Positions 1 to 7,209 of a DNA stretch of 11,014 nucleotides are shown here, piece by piece. Under the pieces are notes generated by a model. That model ran no database searches. It worked only from the letters and a program-made list of their open reading frames with translations, and was not told the origin of the DNA. The translations under genes and the position numbers were made by a program. Source of the stretch: Dictyocoela muelleri (lineage: Eukaryota; Microsporidia); contig SDVU01000735.1 in assembly GCA_016256075.1 (NCBI GenBank), positions 1 to 11,014 on the forward strand. Reading direction: 5' to 3'. How positions within the stretch are numbered: position 1 is the stretch's first letter; every line of letters starts with the position of its first letter.

Positions 1-1461
1 ATATATATATATTCTTTGTTTAAGATAAATTTTAAAGTTAAAAATAATTTTATAAGTAAAAAATAAAAAATAAAAATAATTGGAAAAGCATTTAATTTTC
101 ATTCTGGCTACTAGGGTTATTAGTAACTCAATGCCTTGGTATTCATCTTTATTGTCCAAAATATTTTTTAGCTCATAATTAATCTCCTTATAAGGCACTT
201 GTTTATATAATGATTGAATAATTTTTATTGATGCAATATTATGCTCAATATGTATTGCACTTAAGAGAGTATTTAAATTCGGATGAGCATTTTGAAAATG
301 TGAATTCAAGCTTCTGTGCCATCTTTCTAAACAATTTGTAGTGAGTGAAACGTTTTCAGAAACCCGACCACTGGTTGTCCAAAATTCATAAGAAAATATG
401 CTTGTATTTTCCGAATTCAATCGCAAATAATTAGACTTAAAAAATCTCCAAATTAGATTTATATCTTCGTGAAATTCGAAATTAGAGATATAATTTTCAT
501 AATGAATAACCATTTCAGGAATAAATGATTTTGGGAGAAATGAAAAGGCTAAAATCATTCTAGAACAAGCTCTAAAATAGCTATTGCTTTTATAAACGGT
601 TGTTAATCCTTCTTTTTGAATTCGCCTCCATATTATTTGCGATAAATGAAAGAAACACCCGGAAATTGAAGAATTTGGGAAATTCTTTTTCAAACTTAGA
701 TAAGCAGCTGATTCAAAATCAATTATTATGAACTTTGGTTGAGTTAATATTTTTTTTGAAATTTTATCAAATATGATATCATAAACATTGGTTGATTTTT
801 TTTTGACCAAAATATAGATTAATGGATACATTGCACCTCGAACTTCTCCCATAATTGTATAAATTTGATTAAAATCATTCGGGCAGGATTTAAAAGTACC
901 ATCACAAAGCCAAAATGATGAATTTTTGAGATGAGTGAAGCTTGTATTTGTACCAAAAATGACAACTCTCTCAGGATCCAACATTCCAGAATCAAAAAAA
1001 ACAAAATCTTCAAAACTACGCGTTCTTAAATTGATAGGATTAATGTCATATTCCATATCAGACTGATCAAGGTTATTAAAAACTCTTTGTTTGGTGATTC
1101 TATCACGGATGCTGGTATATTTTGAGATTTTTTCAATAATACCGGTTTCACTAGGATTAACGTACTTATTAATGATGTTTCTAGGTTTTTCAGTCGTTGT
1201 AAGTGCTCGTTTTTTAATATTATAGTTTATGCACACAGCTTCACAAACTGAAAAATCACGCTGATGGCTATGTGTCGAAAAATCAATAATTGTTGAATTT
1301 AATTCTGTTTTCATTCGACCACCACATCCTCTTTGGACACATCTCCAGAAAGACATTGTGTCTTTCTCACGTCTTAAATTATATATATATCCATCATAGA
1401 CCAGCATGTCTTTATTTCTTTTTGATTTTATTAGATTTAAATTATTAATATTATATTTCAT
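1..1461 (-). CDS. FLYWCH-domain MULE-type transposase, C-terminus off the window
   Basis: An open frame of 487 codons with no stop reaches the left edge, so the end is missing. The N-terminus is a FLYWCH zinc finger: C41 and C46 (CVQRGC), then H64 and H66 (THSH), preceded by the MLVYDGYIY strand. The MULE catalytic core follows: D187 in LCDGTFKSCP, D248 in IIDFESA, the GCFFHLSQ signature at 268-275, and E379 in NCLERWH. All three acidic residues expected of the DDE fold are present. The family cuts and pastes Mutator-like DNA transposons in the nucleus. Upstream in-frame ATGs exist at 1515 and 1575, but 1461 is preferred: it follows AACCC directly, and the 1515 ATG lies inside a palindrome. 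The last 25 or so codons are low-complexity and AT-rich, so the true end is probably close. It appears functional; the transposon ends were not identified. Confidence 0.9.
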   Translation of the reverse strand, partial: MKYNINNLNLIKSKRNKDMLVYDGYIYNLRREKDTMSFWRCVQRGCGGRMKTELNSTIIDFSTHSHQRDFSVCEAVCINYNIKKRALTTTEKPRNIINKYVNPSETGIIEKISKYTSIRDRITKQRVFNNLDQSDMEYDINPINLRTRSFEDFVFFDSGMLDPERVVIFGTNTSFTHLKNSSFWLCDGTFKSCPNDFNQIYTIMGEVRGAMYPLIYILVKKKSTNVYDIIFDKISKKILTQPKFIIIDFESAAYLSLKKNFPNSSISGCFFHLSQIIWRRIQKEGLTTVYKSNSYFRACSRMILAFSFLPKSFIPEMVIHYENYISNFEFHEDINLIWRFFKSNYLRLNSENTSIFSYEFWTTSGRVSENVSLTTNCLERWHRSLNSHFQNAHPNLNTLLSAIHIEHNIASIKIIQSLYKQVPYKEINYELKNILDNKDEYQGIELLITLVARMKIKCFSNYFYFLFFTYKIIFNFKIYLKQRIYIY

Positions 1462-1466
1462 GGGTT
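1462..1466 (-). promoter_or_regulatory. CCC-like start-proximal signal
   Basis: On the minus strand AACCC abuts the ATG of the MULE transposase. CCC-like motifs directly upstream of start codons are described for microsporidia. It decides the start choice here; by itself three bases are weak evidence. Confidence 0.4.
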
Positions 1467-1498
1467 GATCTGAAAAAAAAATATTTGGGTCGAAAAAA

Positions 1499-1530
1499 CC
1501 GCCGTTTCGCCCCATGGGGCGAAACGGCGG
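1499..1530. repeat. Perfect 32-bp GC-rich palindrome
   Basis: The half-site CCGCCGTTTCGCCCCA is followed at once by its exact reverse complement, with no spacer. It is 24/32 G+C inside DNA that is otherwise mostly A and T. It ends 38 bases upstream of the MULE start at 1461. It could be a regulatory operator, a cruciform-forming site, or two short transposon ends joined head to head. Confidence 0.9.
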
Positions 1531-2037
1531 CTTACGTTCAATGAAAAAAAAATCCACCAAAGGCGTTTTTTTCATGGTATATTCTTGATAGCTGCAAATT
1601 GTCTTTGTTCGAAATCCACAATAAAAATTTCTGGCTTAACCTGTTTTTTGTTTTAAGAAAGAATATATTATTTCATATGAGGATAAGTCCTTTTTTCATC
1701 AATGCGAAACAAACAGGAATTCTCTTATAAAAATACATAGTATGTATCGTGTGTAATTGATAAAATTTTATAGATGTTATTTAAAAAGTAGAATATGCGA
1801 GAAAAATACGTGCTTTTTCATTATATCTAGGAAAAATTCGATACATAAATTATAACACGCGTCTCAGCTGATGGCCCGGTGTCTAACCGTAAAAAAATAA
1901 TTCCATCTAGAGTAAGGCAAGTACTCGCATAAATAATTGTCTCATTGTTTGTTTGACCTAGATTTTTCCTTTTTATGGTATTAAAAAATCCCTGTAATGG
2001 TTAGAATAACCCGTAGTACTGGAATCAATTCCTTTAA
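1531..2037. other. Intergenic AT-rich DNA
   Basis: No open frame, RNA gene or clear repeat is visible. The minus-strand frame downstream of the small FLYWCH gene does not continue into recognisable MULE sequence, so that gene does not look like the head of a broken transposase. A short GC-rich patch near 1858-1890 remains unexplained. Confidence 0.5.
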
Positions 2038-2337
2038 TCAGTGATAATAAGGCTGAAAAACATCGTCAAAGAGTTCATTTGTCTCAATGGCTTTTCCATA
2101 TATCTCTTGTTTTAGCAATAAATGATTAATTTTGGCATTTTCCACATTGTGGATATGCTTAGTCATAGATAATATTGCATTTTTATCATAATATAAAAAA
2201 GGTCTTCCTGAACAATATCTAAGATGAAATCTATATTTGAACCCCATAACTACATGCCTATCTTTATTATATATAAACCCATCATGTATACAAATATCGG
2301 AATTACGCTGGCACTTAATAAATTTTATTGAATTCAT
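2038..2337 (-). CDS. Stand-alone FLYWCH-like zinc-finger protein (99 aa)
   Basis: The 99-residue frame matches the FLYWCH part of the transposase at 1-1461: ICIHDGFIYNKD corresponds to MLVYDGYIYNLR, MGFKYRFHLRYCSGR to MSFWRCVQRGCGGR, and KHIH (H61, H63) to the HxH ligands. The first ligand cysteine is replaced by phenylalanine (F37), while C42 is kept, so canonical zinc binding is doubtful. A charged helical tail of about 35 residues follows and the frame stops before any catalytic domain. FLYWCH domains bind DNA or protein partners; as a free domain it could be a transposase remnant, a decoy or a recruited host regulator. The minus-strand sequence before the ATG is CACGCCT, a C-rich context like that of the other genes here. 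Expression is not shown. Confidence 0.65.
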   Translation of the reverse strand: MNSIKFIKCQRNSDICIHDGFIYNKDRHVVMGFKYRFHLRYCSGRPFLYYDKNAILSMTKHIHNVENAKINHLLLKQEIYGKAIETNELFDDVFQPYYH

Positions 2338-2390
2338 AGGCGTGTTTTAAAAAAAAAATAAAAATAAAAATATTTCGGAGAGTTCTCGCC

Positions 2391-2464
2391 AACTCGCCGC
2401 AACAAAAAAAAGCGATAACTCCCTGTGGCGTATTATCGCGCAGCGGCGAGTTATCGCGCAGCGG
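2391..2464. repeat. GC-rich cluster of direct and inverted repeats
   Basis: TTATCGCGCAGCGG occurs twice with an 18-base period (2433-2446 and 2451-2464). AACTCGCCGC at 2391-2400 is the exact reverse complement of 2443-2452, and GCGATAACTC at 2412-2421 of 2448-2457. The inverted pairs overlap, so alternative hairpins are possible. The cluster begins 54 bases upstream of the FLYWCH-like gene, similar to the palindrome upstream of the MULE gene. Confidence 0.8.
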
Positions 2465-2774
2465 TAATTGATTGTAATTATTGTGGATAGTACCTTTAAC
2501 TTAATTAATGATCTATTCTACCTGCTCGTGACGATGCAGGGCTACTTATTTGGAAACTTTATACCTTTTTTCTTATTTTATACAGGAAAAGTCTGACCAA
2601 AACTACCGAGAAAAATTTACATATTAAAAACTAATGAAATATTAAATCCTACAGTAGCATAACGGACTATATAAGGGCCATATTTACATTCTTAAGTATT
2701 TATGGATATAAATACGTTCTTTCGGGTGATTATTTTATTATGAGTAATGCTTGTGGCGAAAAAATTTAACAATT
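2465..2774. other. Intergenic DNA, no gene seen
   Basis: About 310 bases without a recognisable gene. The right part may hold more decayed MULE sequence belonging to the fragment that starts near 2775, but no conserved motif could be read there. Confidence 0.4.
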
Positions 2775-3305
2775 TGGCTTAGAAATATTATACAGAAACA
2801 ACAAAGATGAAAAAAATTAAAACAATTATTAAATCTGACATACTTCAAAATTACAAGGATTCAAGTTGTATATCTTCATGTTCTAAGTATTATTGAAACT
2901 TATCCTGAAAAATCAATATTTACTTCTTTCATTTATTATTTTGAACATACATTTATTGAAAGAGATTCGTAGACAACCCCACTATTTGAGCCTTGCTGCT
3001 GGAGTGTTTTTGACAAAAAGGGTGGCCTCCCAACTACAATATATAGTCTTGAAGGTTGGAAAAGAGGCTTCAATGCCCTAGTAAATATAAGAAATACAAA
3101 TCTTGGTTTTTTTATAGATTCTATCAGACAAGAGACAGAGAAGATTAGGAGCAAAATCGCTAGATATTTGGATAGAAAATATGATATTGTATCAACATGC
3201 GACATGAAAAAAAGAAAAACTCCGCATTTATGCAAAAATGATAATTTTATGAGGATAGAAAAAGTTTTTGCATTTTTAGACAGGTTAAACAATTGGTGTT
3301 TTTAG
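2775..3305 (+). pseudogene. Broken C-terminal fragment of a MULE-type transposase
   Basis: One plus-strand frame carries features of the C-terminal half of FLYWCH/MULE transposases: FIYYFEHTFIERDS (the usual YFE-TYIGR region), then CWSVFDKKGGLPTT and SLEGWKRGFN, matching the conserved W-V-D and S-EGWHR-N motifs. The E in LEGW corresponds to the third catalytic acid. The frame has in-frame stops at 2808-2810 and 2970-2972 and ends at 3303-3305. The FLYWCH head, the first two catalytic acids and the GC-FH motif are absent, so it is a dead relic. It is on the opposite strand from both other FLYWCH genes, so it is not part of either. The 110 codons after the second stop remain open and show an EGWKRGFN-type sequence typical of the family. 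Confidence 0.7.
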
Positions 3306-3371
3306 AATAAAAAGTTTTTTTATTTTTTCAGCTCAATTTTAATGTTCTTTACTCTAGAATTGAAAGAAGCC

Positions 3372-3427
3372 AGTTTCCGGATTCGAAATTTGTGACAAAA
3401 AACCGGAAACTCGCCTAGGGCGAGTTT
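3372..3427. repeat. Overlapping GC-rich hairpins
   Basis: AAACTCGCC (3407-3415) and GGCGAGTTT (3419-3427) form a perfect stem around a three-base TAG loop. AGTTTCCGG (3372-3380) also pairs with CCGGAAACT (3403-3411), so two structures compete. The right half begins TAGGGC, like the ends of the hAT element at 3871-5676. It lies just outside the last recognisable part of the retroelement fossil. Confidence 0.75.
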
Positions 3428-3436
3428 TAGACCTGT

Positions 3437-3671
3437 CGTATTTTCTTCATTGTTGCTTCTTTTAGTTCCCGATAGTCAACAAGTATCTTAATTTACCATT
3501 TTTCTTGCGTGTGACAAATGCTGGAGAGACAAATGCTGGAGAGATAAATAATGGGTTTGCTTTCTTAATTTTTCCGTGTGTCTCTTGTTCCTTTAAGTGA
3601 AAAGATAGGCCTTTTGTAAACAGACCGGGACTGAGTAATATCTTGTTCCTTTTTGACAATTTTCTCGTCAT
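3437..3671 (-). pseudogene. Fossil reverse transcriptase remnant (Ty3/gypsy type)
   Basis: The short segment SPAFVTRKKNGKLR is typical of the fingers region at the beginning of Ty3/gypsy reverse transcriptases, where an S-P-F-V-KKDG(or N)-R pattern precedes the palm. The catalytic Y-DD box is not present in the window. Broken remnant of the element spanning 3437-6879. Confidence 0.65.
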
Positions 3672-3862
3672 TTAGTTATTGGAATCTTTTACTTTGTCAA
3701 TTTTGCCAATTTCAGGGTTGTTAGTTTTTCTTCGTTTTTTAATTTCTCGTCATTTGTTTGATATTTGATATACTAAAATTTTTTGTGTTTCTAAATAATC
3801 GTGTTGTGAGAATAGGTAATTTGTTGGGATCTCCTTTAAGTTCATATTCTCTTCCATCGAGA

Positions 3863-3870
3863 GTTATTAC
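3863..3870. repeat. Target-site duplication, left copy (GTTATTAC)
   Basis: GTTATTAC directly precedes the left end of the hAT element and is repeated exactly at 5677-5684. Eight bases is the length made by hAT transposases. Confidence 0.92.
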
Positions 3871-3888
3871 TAGGGCCCGGAAAAAAAT

Positions 3889-3983
3889 CCGGTTTTTGGG
3901 AAATTTTTATGTGAAAAAACCCGGTAAAAGTCCGGGTTTTTTGACAAAAAAATCCGGTTTTTGCGAGAAAAAATCCGGTTTTT
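3889..3983 (+). repeat. Left subterminal repeats of the hAT element
   Basis: CCGGTTTTT occurs at 3889, 3954 and 3975, all in plus orientation. Between them is a hairpin, AAAAAACCCGG (3914-3924) with CCGGGTTTTTT (3932-3942) around a seven-base loop. Subterminal motifs of this kind are transposase binding sites in characterised hAT elements; that role is inferred here. Confidence 0.8.
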
Positions 3984-4120
3984 ATTTTAAATAAACTCGA
4001 ATGAAATCTTTTAAAATAAATAAAACGCCTTTTTTATTTTTTGTTTGATCTTAATACCAATTGAAATCCTAAAATTGTTAAATTAAGATCAAAATTTTTA
4101 AAAAGAAACAAATAGATAAA

Positions 4121-5524
4121 TTAACTTTTATTAAAGTATAACGCACAAAGAATCTCTTGCGTTTTGACTGACATTCCTCTTCTAAGATCATCTAAAATGT
4201 TGGTCATTTTGCTGAAGCTTCTTTCGACATCAACAGTTGTTAAGGGAACAAATAAATACATTTTATCATCTTCACTACTTGTTATTTCGTTAAGATTAAA
4301 GAAGAAAGATAGATCTGGGTTTTTTTGCAATAAAGTTGCAAATTTAGACTTTAAAACATCGTTCTCTAGTTTTTCTTGAATATCTTTTACTACCTGTAAT
4401 TGTTTTAAGGTTGATAAATCTTTCTTTTCTAATTCTTTAATAGAATCAATTATAAAGGAAATATTCTTTATTTCATTGAGCTCTAAAATGAATCTAGTAT
4501 CTAAAAATGAATCGAGGATAGATTGATAATAGGGATTTTGTTGAACGTAAATCTCTAAAAAGGCTTTATACTTAACGTATTGATTAGAAATTTCACTAAT
4601 AAAGCACAGCCAGGTTCCCCATCTTGTAAGTATAGGAAACTTAGGAATTCTAAGATTCGTCACATCAATGAATAAACTTTGGTTTTCTCTGTTCTTCACT
4701 AAAATTCTTTTTAGTTCGGAGCTGACAGAATTTGAAAACGGCGAAATCTCCCTGATTTTTTCACAAAGCCTATGTAACATATGAGCCAAACAAGTTACAT
4801 GTTTGAGATTTTGAAATAACAATTTCAATGTCTTTGAAGCTTTAACTGCATATGGTGCGCCGTCAGATAGAATAAGACGAAGTTTGTCGAACATTATTTG
4901 ACCATCATACAATTCCCCCATAAAATTGATAATCTCCTGACTCACGGTATCTGCATTTGTTTTAAAAAGCTCGACAGTTCGAACCAAGTAAGCACGTTCC
5001 CTTGATTTATCACTACAAAGACCAACCATTATATTCAGAATGTATCTTCCATTTATATCTGTTGTTTCATCAAATAACAAGAAAATATTCTTATTTTTTA
5101 GAACTGCAAATATCTTTTCTTTCTCCTGCTCAAAAATTGGCACTAATATTTTTCTGTAATATGATTCATCACGAATACTCATCTTAGTATATTCTTCTAA
5201 AAAAGACCTCAGAACAGGATTTTGCAACTTATAAAGGGGAATGTTTGCAGCGGCAAACGCTTCTACAAGTCTATTATCAAAGGTTTTATTTGTAACAGCA
5301 AAGTTACATGTGTCTTCTAAAACTTGTTGTTTTTTAAAGCGATCGAAATTCACAATGTGTGAATTGGTTACCAAATGACGCTTAAGAGTCTTAGTTCCCT
5401 CTTTCGGGCAATATGTTATATCTTTATTGCAAAAAACACAGCTCAATGTATTTTTGCTAATCTTAAAGGAGTCACAATTTTCTAAATATTTCATCAATGC
5501 TTTGTATGATCTCAAATTTTTCAT
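4121..5524 (-). CDS. hAT family transposase (467 aa), intact
   Basis: An uninterrupted 467-residue transposase. A BED-like zinc finger comes first: C29 and C32 (CVFC), then H50 and H56 (HLVTNSH). The RNase H-like core follows: D152 in LLFDETTD, D221 in LSDGAPYAVKA, the CLAHMLHRLCEKI helix (C245, H248), and the conserved RWGTW at 301-305. The C-terminal dimerisation (hATC) region contains LFVPLTTVDVERSFS, with E434 as the likely third catalytic acid. It excises and reinserts the surrounding element in the nucleus. It is shorter than the 600-800 residues usual for the superfamily but lacks none of its landmarks. The start at 5524 is the first ATG and follows a run of seven Cs by five bases. An AATAAA on the minus strand at 4033-4038 is a candidate polyadenylation signal. 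Confidence 0.95.
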   Translation of the reverse strand: MKNLRSYKALMKYLENCDSFKISKNTLSCVFCNKDITYCPKEGTKTLKRHLVTNSHIVNFDRFKKQQVLEDTCNFAVTNKTFDNRLVEAFAAANIPLYKLQNPVLRSFLEEYTKMSIRDESYYRKILVPIFEQEKEKIFAVLKNKNIFLLFDETTDINGRYILNIMVGLCSDKSRERAYLVRTVELFKTNADTVSQEIINFMGELYDGQIMFDKLRLILSDGAPYAVKASKTLKLLFQNLKHVTCLAHMLHRLCEKIREISPFSNSVSSELKRILVKNRENQSLFIDVTNLRIPKFPILTRWGTWLCFISEISNQYVKYKAFLEIYVQQNPYYQSILDSFLDTRFILELNEIKNISFIIDSIKELEKKDLSTLKQLQVVKDIQEKLENDVLKSKFATLLQKNPDLSFFFNLNEITSSEDDKMYLFVPLTTVDVERSFSKMTNILDDLRRGMSVKTQEILCALYFNKS

Positions 5525-5529
5525 TCTTA

Positions 5530-5536
5530 GGGGGGG
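5530..5536 (-). promoter_or_regulatory. C7 run upstream of the hAT transposase start
   Basis: Seven Cs on the minus strand, five bases before the ATG at 5524. This fits the CCC-like start-proximal signal seen at the other genes in the window. Confidence 0.4.
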
Positions 5537-5543
5537 TAAAAAA

Positions 5544-5647
5544 CCGGTTTTTGGAAATATTTTAGAAAAAATCCGGTTTTTGGAAAAATTTTAGAAAAAA
5601 TCCGGTTTTTAGAAAAATTTTAGAAAAAATCCGGTTTTTGGAAAAAT
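5544..5647 (+). repeat. 29-bp tandem repeat in the right subterminal region of the hAT element
   Basis: Units starting with CCGGTTTTT begin at 5544, 5573, 5602 and 5631, exactly 29 bases apart. The fourth is cut short by the terminal hairpin. The motif is the same as on the left side and in the same orientation, not inverted. Probable transposase binding array; because it lies between the gene and the right end it may also act in the promoter. Confidence 0.92.
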
Positions 5648-5668
5648 GTCGGGTGCCGACATTTTTCC
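5640..5668. repeat. Perfect hairpin next to the right end of the hAT element
   Basis: GGAAAAATGTCGG (5640-5652) pairs fully with CCGACATTTTTCC (5656-5668) around a GTG loop. It lies eight bases inside the right end and has no counterpart at the same place on the left. Confidence 0.9.
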
Positions 5669-5676
5669 GTGCCCTA

Positions 5677-5684
5677 GTTATTAC
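5677..5684. repeat. Target-site duplication, right copy (GTTATTAC)
   Basis: Exact copy of 3863-3870 directly beyond the right end of the hAT element. Confidence 0.92.
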
Positions 5685-6359
5685 ATTGGATTTTAAAATC
5701 AATTATCGCTAAATTTTGTTTAAGAATGAAATGCCTGATATGATTGTGTTTTTCTTCTAGGGGATAACCTAGAATATATCCTGATATTGCATGGCACCAT
5801 CAGCTGCACAGAAGATGGTCATTTTTGAGGCATTGGTTATGTATAGGTTCACCGTTTGCACATTCTGCAGGTAGGAGTATTCATTCTTGTTTGTTTTTAG
5901 ATTAAGTTTTGTTATGAGGTCTAAGGAGATATGGTTCTTATAGGCTCCTGTGTTTTTAATTGTGCTAAATCTGATATCAGAACTTCTTATAGGTATTTTT
6001 ATGATCCCCTATCGTTTTATGTACCGTTAAGTCCAAAATTTTTCGCGATCTGCAATATGTCGGGGTTTTTATTATTTCTCGTCGTGTTTTTTTTACTTAG
6101 TTTAATTTATTCATTAGTGTTATGAATTTGTTTTTGTGATATTTGTAGTATTTAGATCCAAGCCTTTGTTCCTAGAATTTTTTATGTTTATTGTAGATGG
6201 GTTGATGTTCTTTGTTTATCTTTGTCGACATATTCGCTCGTTCGTTTGGTTTGATGAATCAGCTTTTTAATTAGAAGATCTTCTACTAAAGATATTGACT
6301 GGTAAATTATGTCTGTATTTGTTCTTTTAGATTTTACCATTTCAAGTTTTACATTTTCG

Positions 6360-6879
6360 TAAGCCCGTCAGCAAATACTTCTTCGGTTTTGAGTAGAAGA
6401 ATTTCTTGTCTATAACTATTGCATAATCCAAGTTTTCGAAACAATTCTTGTATTCCTTTATAGTATTCATTTATTGTTATGAAACCGTCTTGTTTGATGT
6501 GAGTTAGTTCCTCAAGAATTTCATGGCTGTATCTGAGTTATATTTAAGGCGACATATTTTAGTGAATAATTCTTCTGATGATTGCACCGGCCCGATCCTA
6601 TATTGTATGTTGCGACTTACTATTGGGTTAGAGCTTTTTCTAACGCCTCTTCGTCAAAATTGCACATTCCGACCCTTTCCTTAATTATGGTACACCAACT
6701 CAAACCTCTTGTTGTTCAATCGAGTTCTGTATGCTAATATGGCGTTATATTTTTAATCCAGTTTTGGATGATACGAATTAAAATGTCGCTTGTTCTGTAT
6801 TGTCCTCAACGTTTACAATGTTGTTTATGTATTGCTCCTCAGCTGCCAACTCTTTTATGATTTTTGGGAATGAGCTCAT
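6360..6879 (-). pseudogene. Fossil gag-like remnant of the Ty3/gypsy element
   Basis: A minus-strand stretch including ITINEYYKGIQELFRKLGL resembles the middle of retrotransposon gag proteins, where a pattern S-EY---F--L---L is followed by F--GL. Its position on the far side of the hAT insertion from the reverse transcriptase remnant, and on the same strand, fits one element. Broken; several breaks. Confidence 0.5.
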
Positions 6880-7209
6880 TATGACGTCTCCTAGTGAGAG
6901 AGAATAATATAAATGTAAAACATTAGTATAACGAAAATTGTTTATGTTTGCATTGGTTATAAAACCCGTCTGAATTTATCTTTTTTCTTCAAATTTCATT
7001 TCCATCTATTTCCAGAAATTTCCAACTTTTGATCATTTTTTACTACGTGTTATTTCTTGATAATTTTTAAGAGTTTTATTCTATGGAAATAATGTGAAGT
7101 TGGTTGTTGTGCGTACACAGCAATTCCAAAACCTAATTGTTTGTTGGCTTGATTCATTATGTATGAATTCGTCACTAAACCACACAAAAATGATAACGCA
7201 TCATCGAAC
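6880..7209. other. AT-rich DNA between the retroelement fossil and the left SINE copy
   Basis: No open frame or structural RNA is evident. An LTR of the retroelement could have lain here, but with no second copy in the window none can be called. Frames in this interval that run into the SINE are not credible genes. Confidence 0.4.

Larger units (their letters stand above)
3871..5676 (-). mobile_element. Complete hAT DNA transposon (1,806 bp)
   Basis: The ends form terminal inverted repeats: TAGGGCCCGGAAAAA on the left and TAGGGCACGGAAAAA as the reverse complement of the right, 14 of 15 matching. The consensus TAGGGC resembles the CAGGG/TAGGG start of known hAT ends. An exact 8-bp duplication, GTTATTAC, flanks the element (3863-3870 and 5677-5684). 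Inside is a single intact transposase gene on the minus strand, with repeated CCGGTTTTT motifs in both subterminal regions. Everything needed for an autonomous element is visible, and the unmutated duplication suggests a recent insertion. Confidence 0.93.
3437..6879 (-). mobile_element. Fossil Ty3/gypsy-like LTR retroelement, interrupted by a hAT element
   Basis: Remnants in the order expected of a gag-pol element read on the minus strand: a gag-like stretch at the right, an uncertain protease or linker stretch, and the beginning of a reverse transcriptase at the left. It is broken, with many breaks, and most of pol beyond the start of the reverse transcriptase is missing. No LTRs were recognised. 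A hAT transposon (3871-5676) sits inside it. As the hAT copy still has matching target duplications and an intact gene, the retroelement is the older of the two. Confidence 0.6.

Noticed and set aside
819-1013. 64-codon minus-strand frame
   Set aside because: It overlaps the conserved catalytic core of the MULE transposase in another frame and has no domain of its own.
1513-1575. Upstream in-frame ATGs at 1515 and 1575 as the MULE start
   Set aside because: The extension is low-complexity and runs through the palindrome, while 1461 has the CCC context and begins just before the FLYWCH domain.
2936-3292. 118-codon minus-strand frame with hydrophobic stretches, resembling a membrane protein
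   Set aside because: The opposite strand carries recognisable MULE transposase motifs; the hydrophobic look is the complement of that AT-rich coding relic.
3758-3994. 78-codon plus-strand frame
   Set aside because: It crosses the target duplication and left end of the hAT element and consists largely of the translated subterminal repeats.
5544-5647. The 29-base spaced repeats as a CRISPR array
   Set aside because: The repeats are contiguous, with no unique spacers, and lie inside a transposon end in eukaryotic DNA.
5931-6125. 64-codon plus-strand hydrophobic frame
   Set aside because: It lies inside the retroelement fossil on the opposite strand and has no start context or domain.
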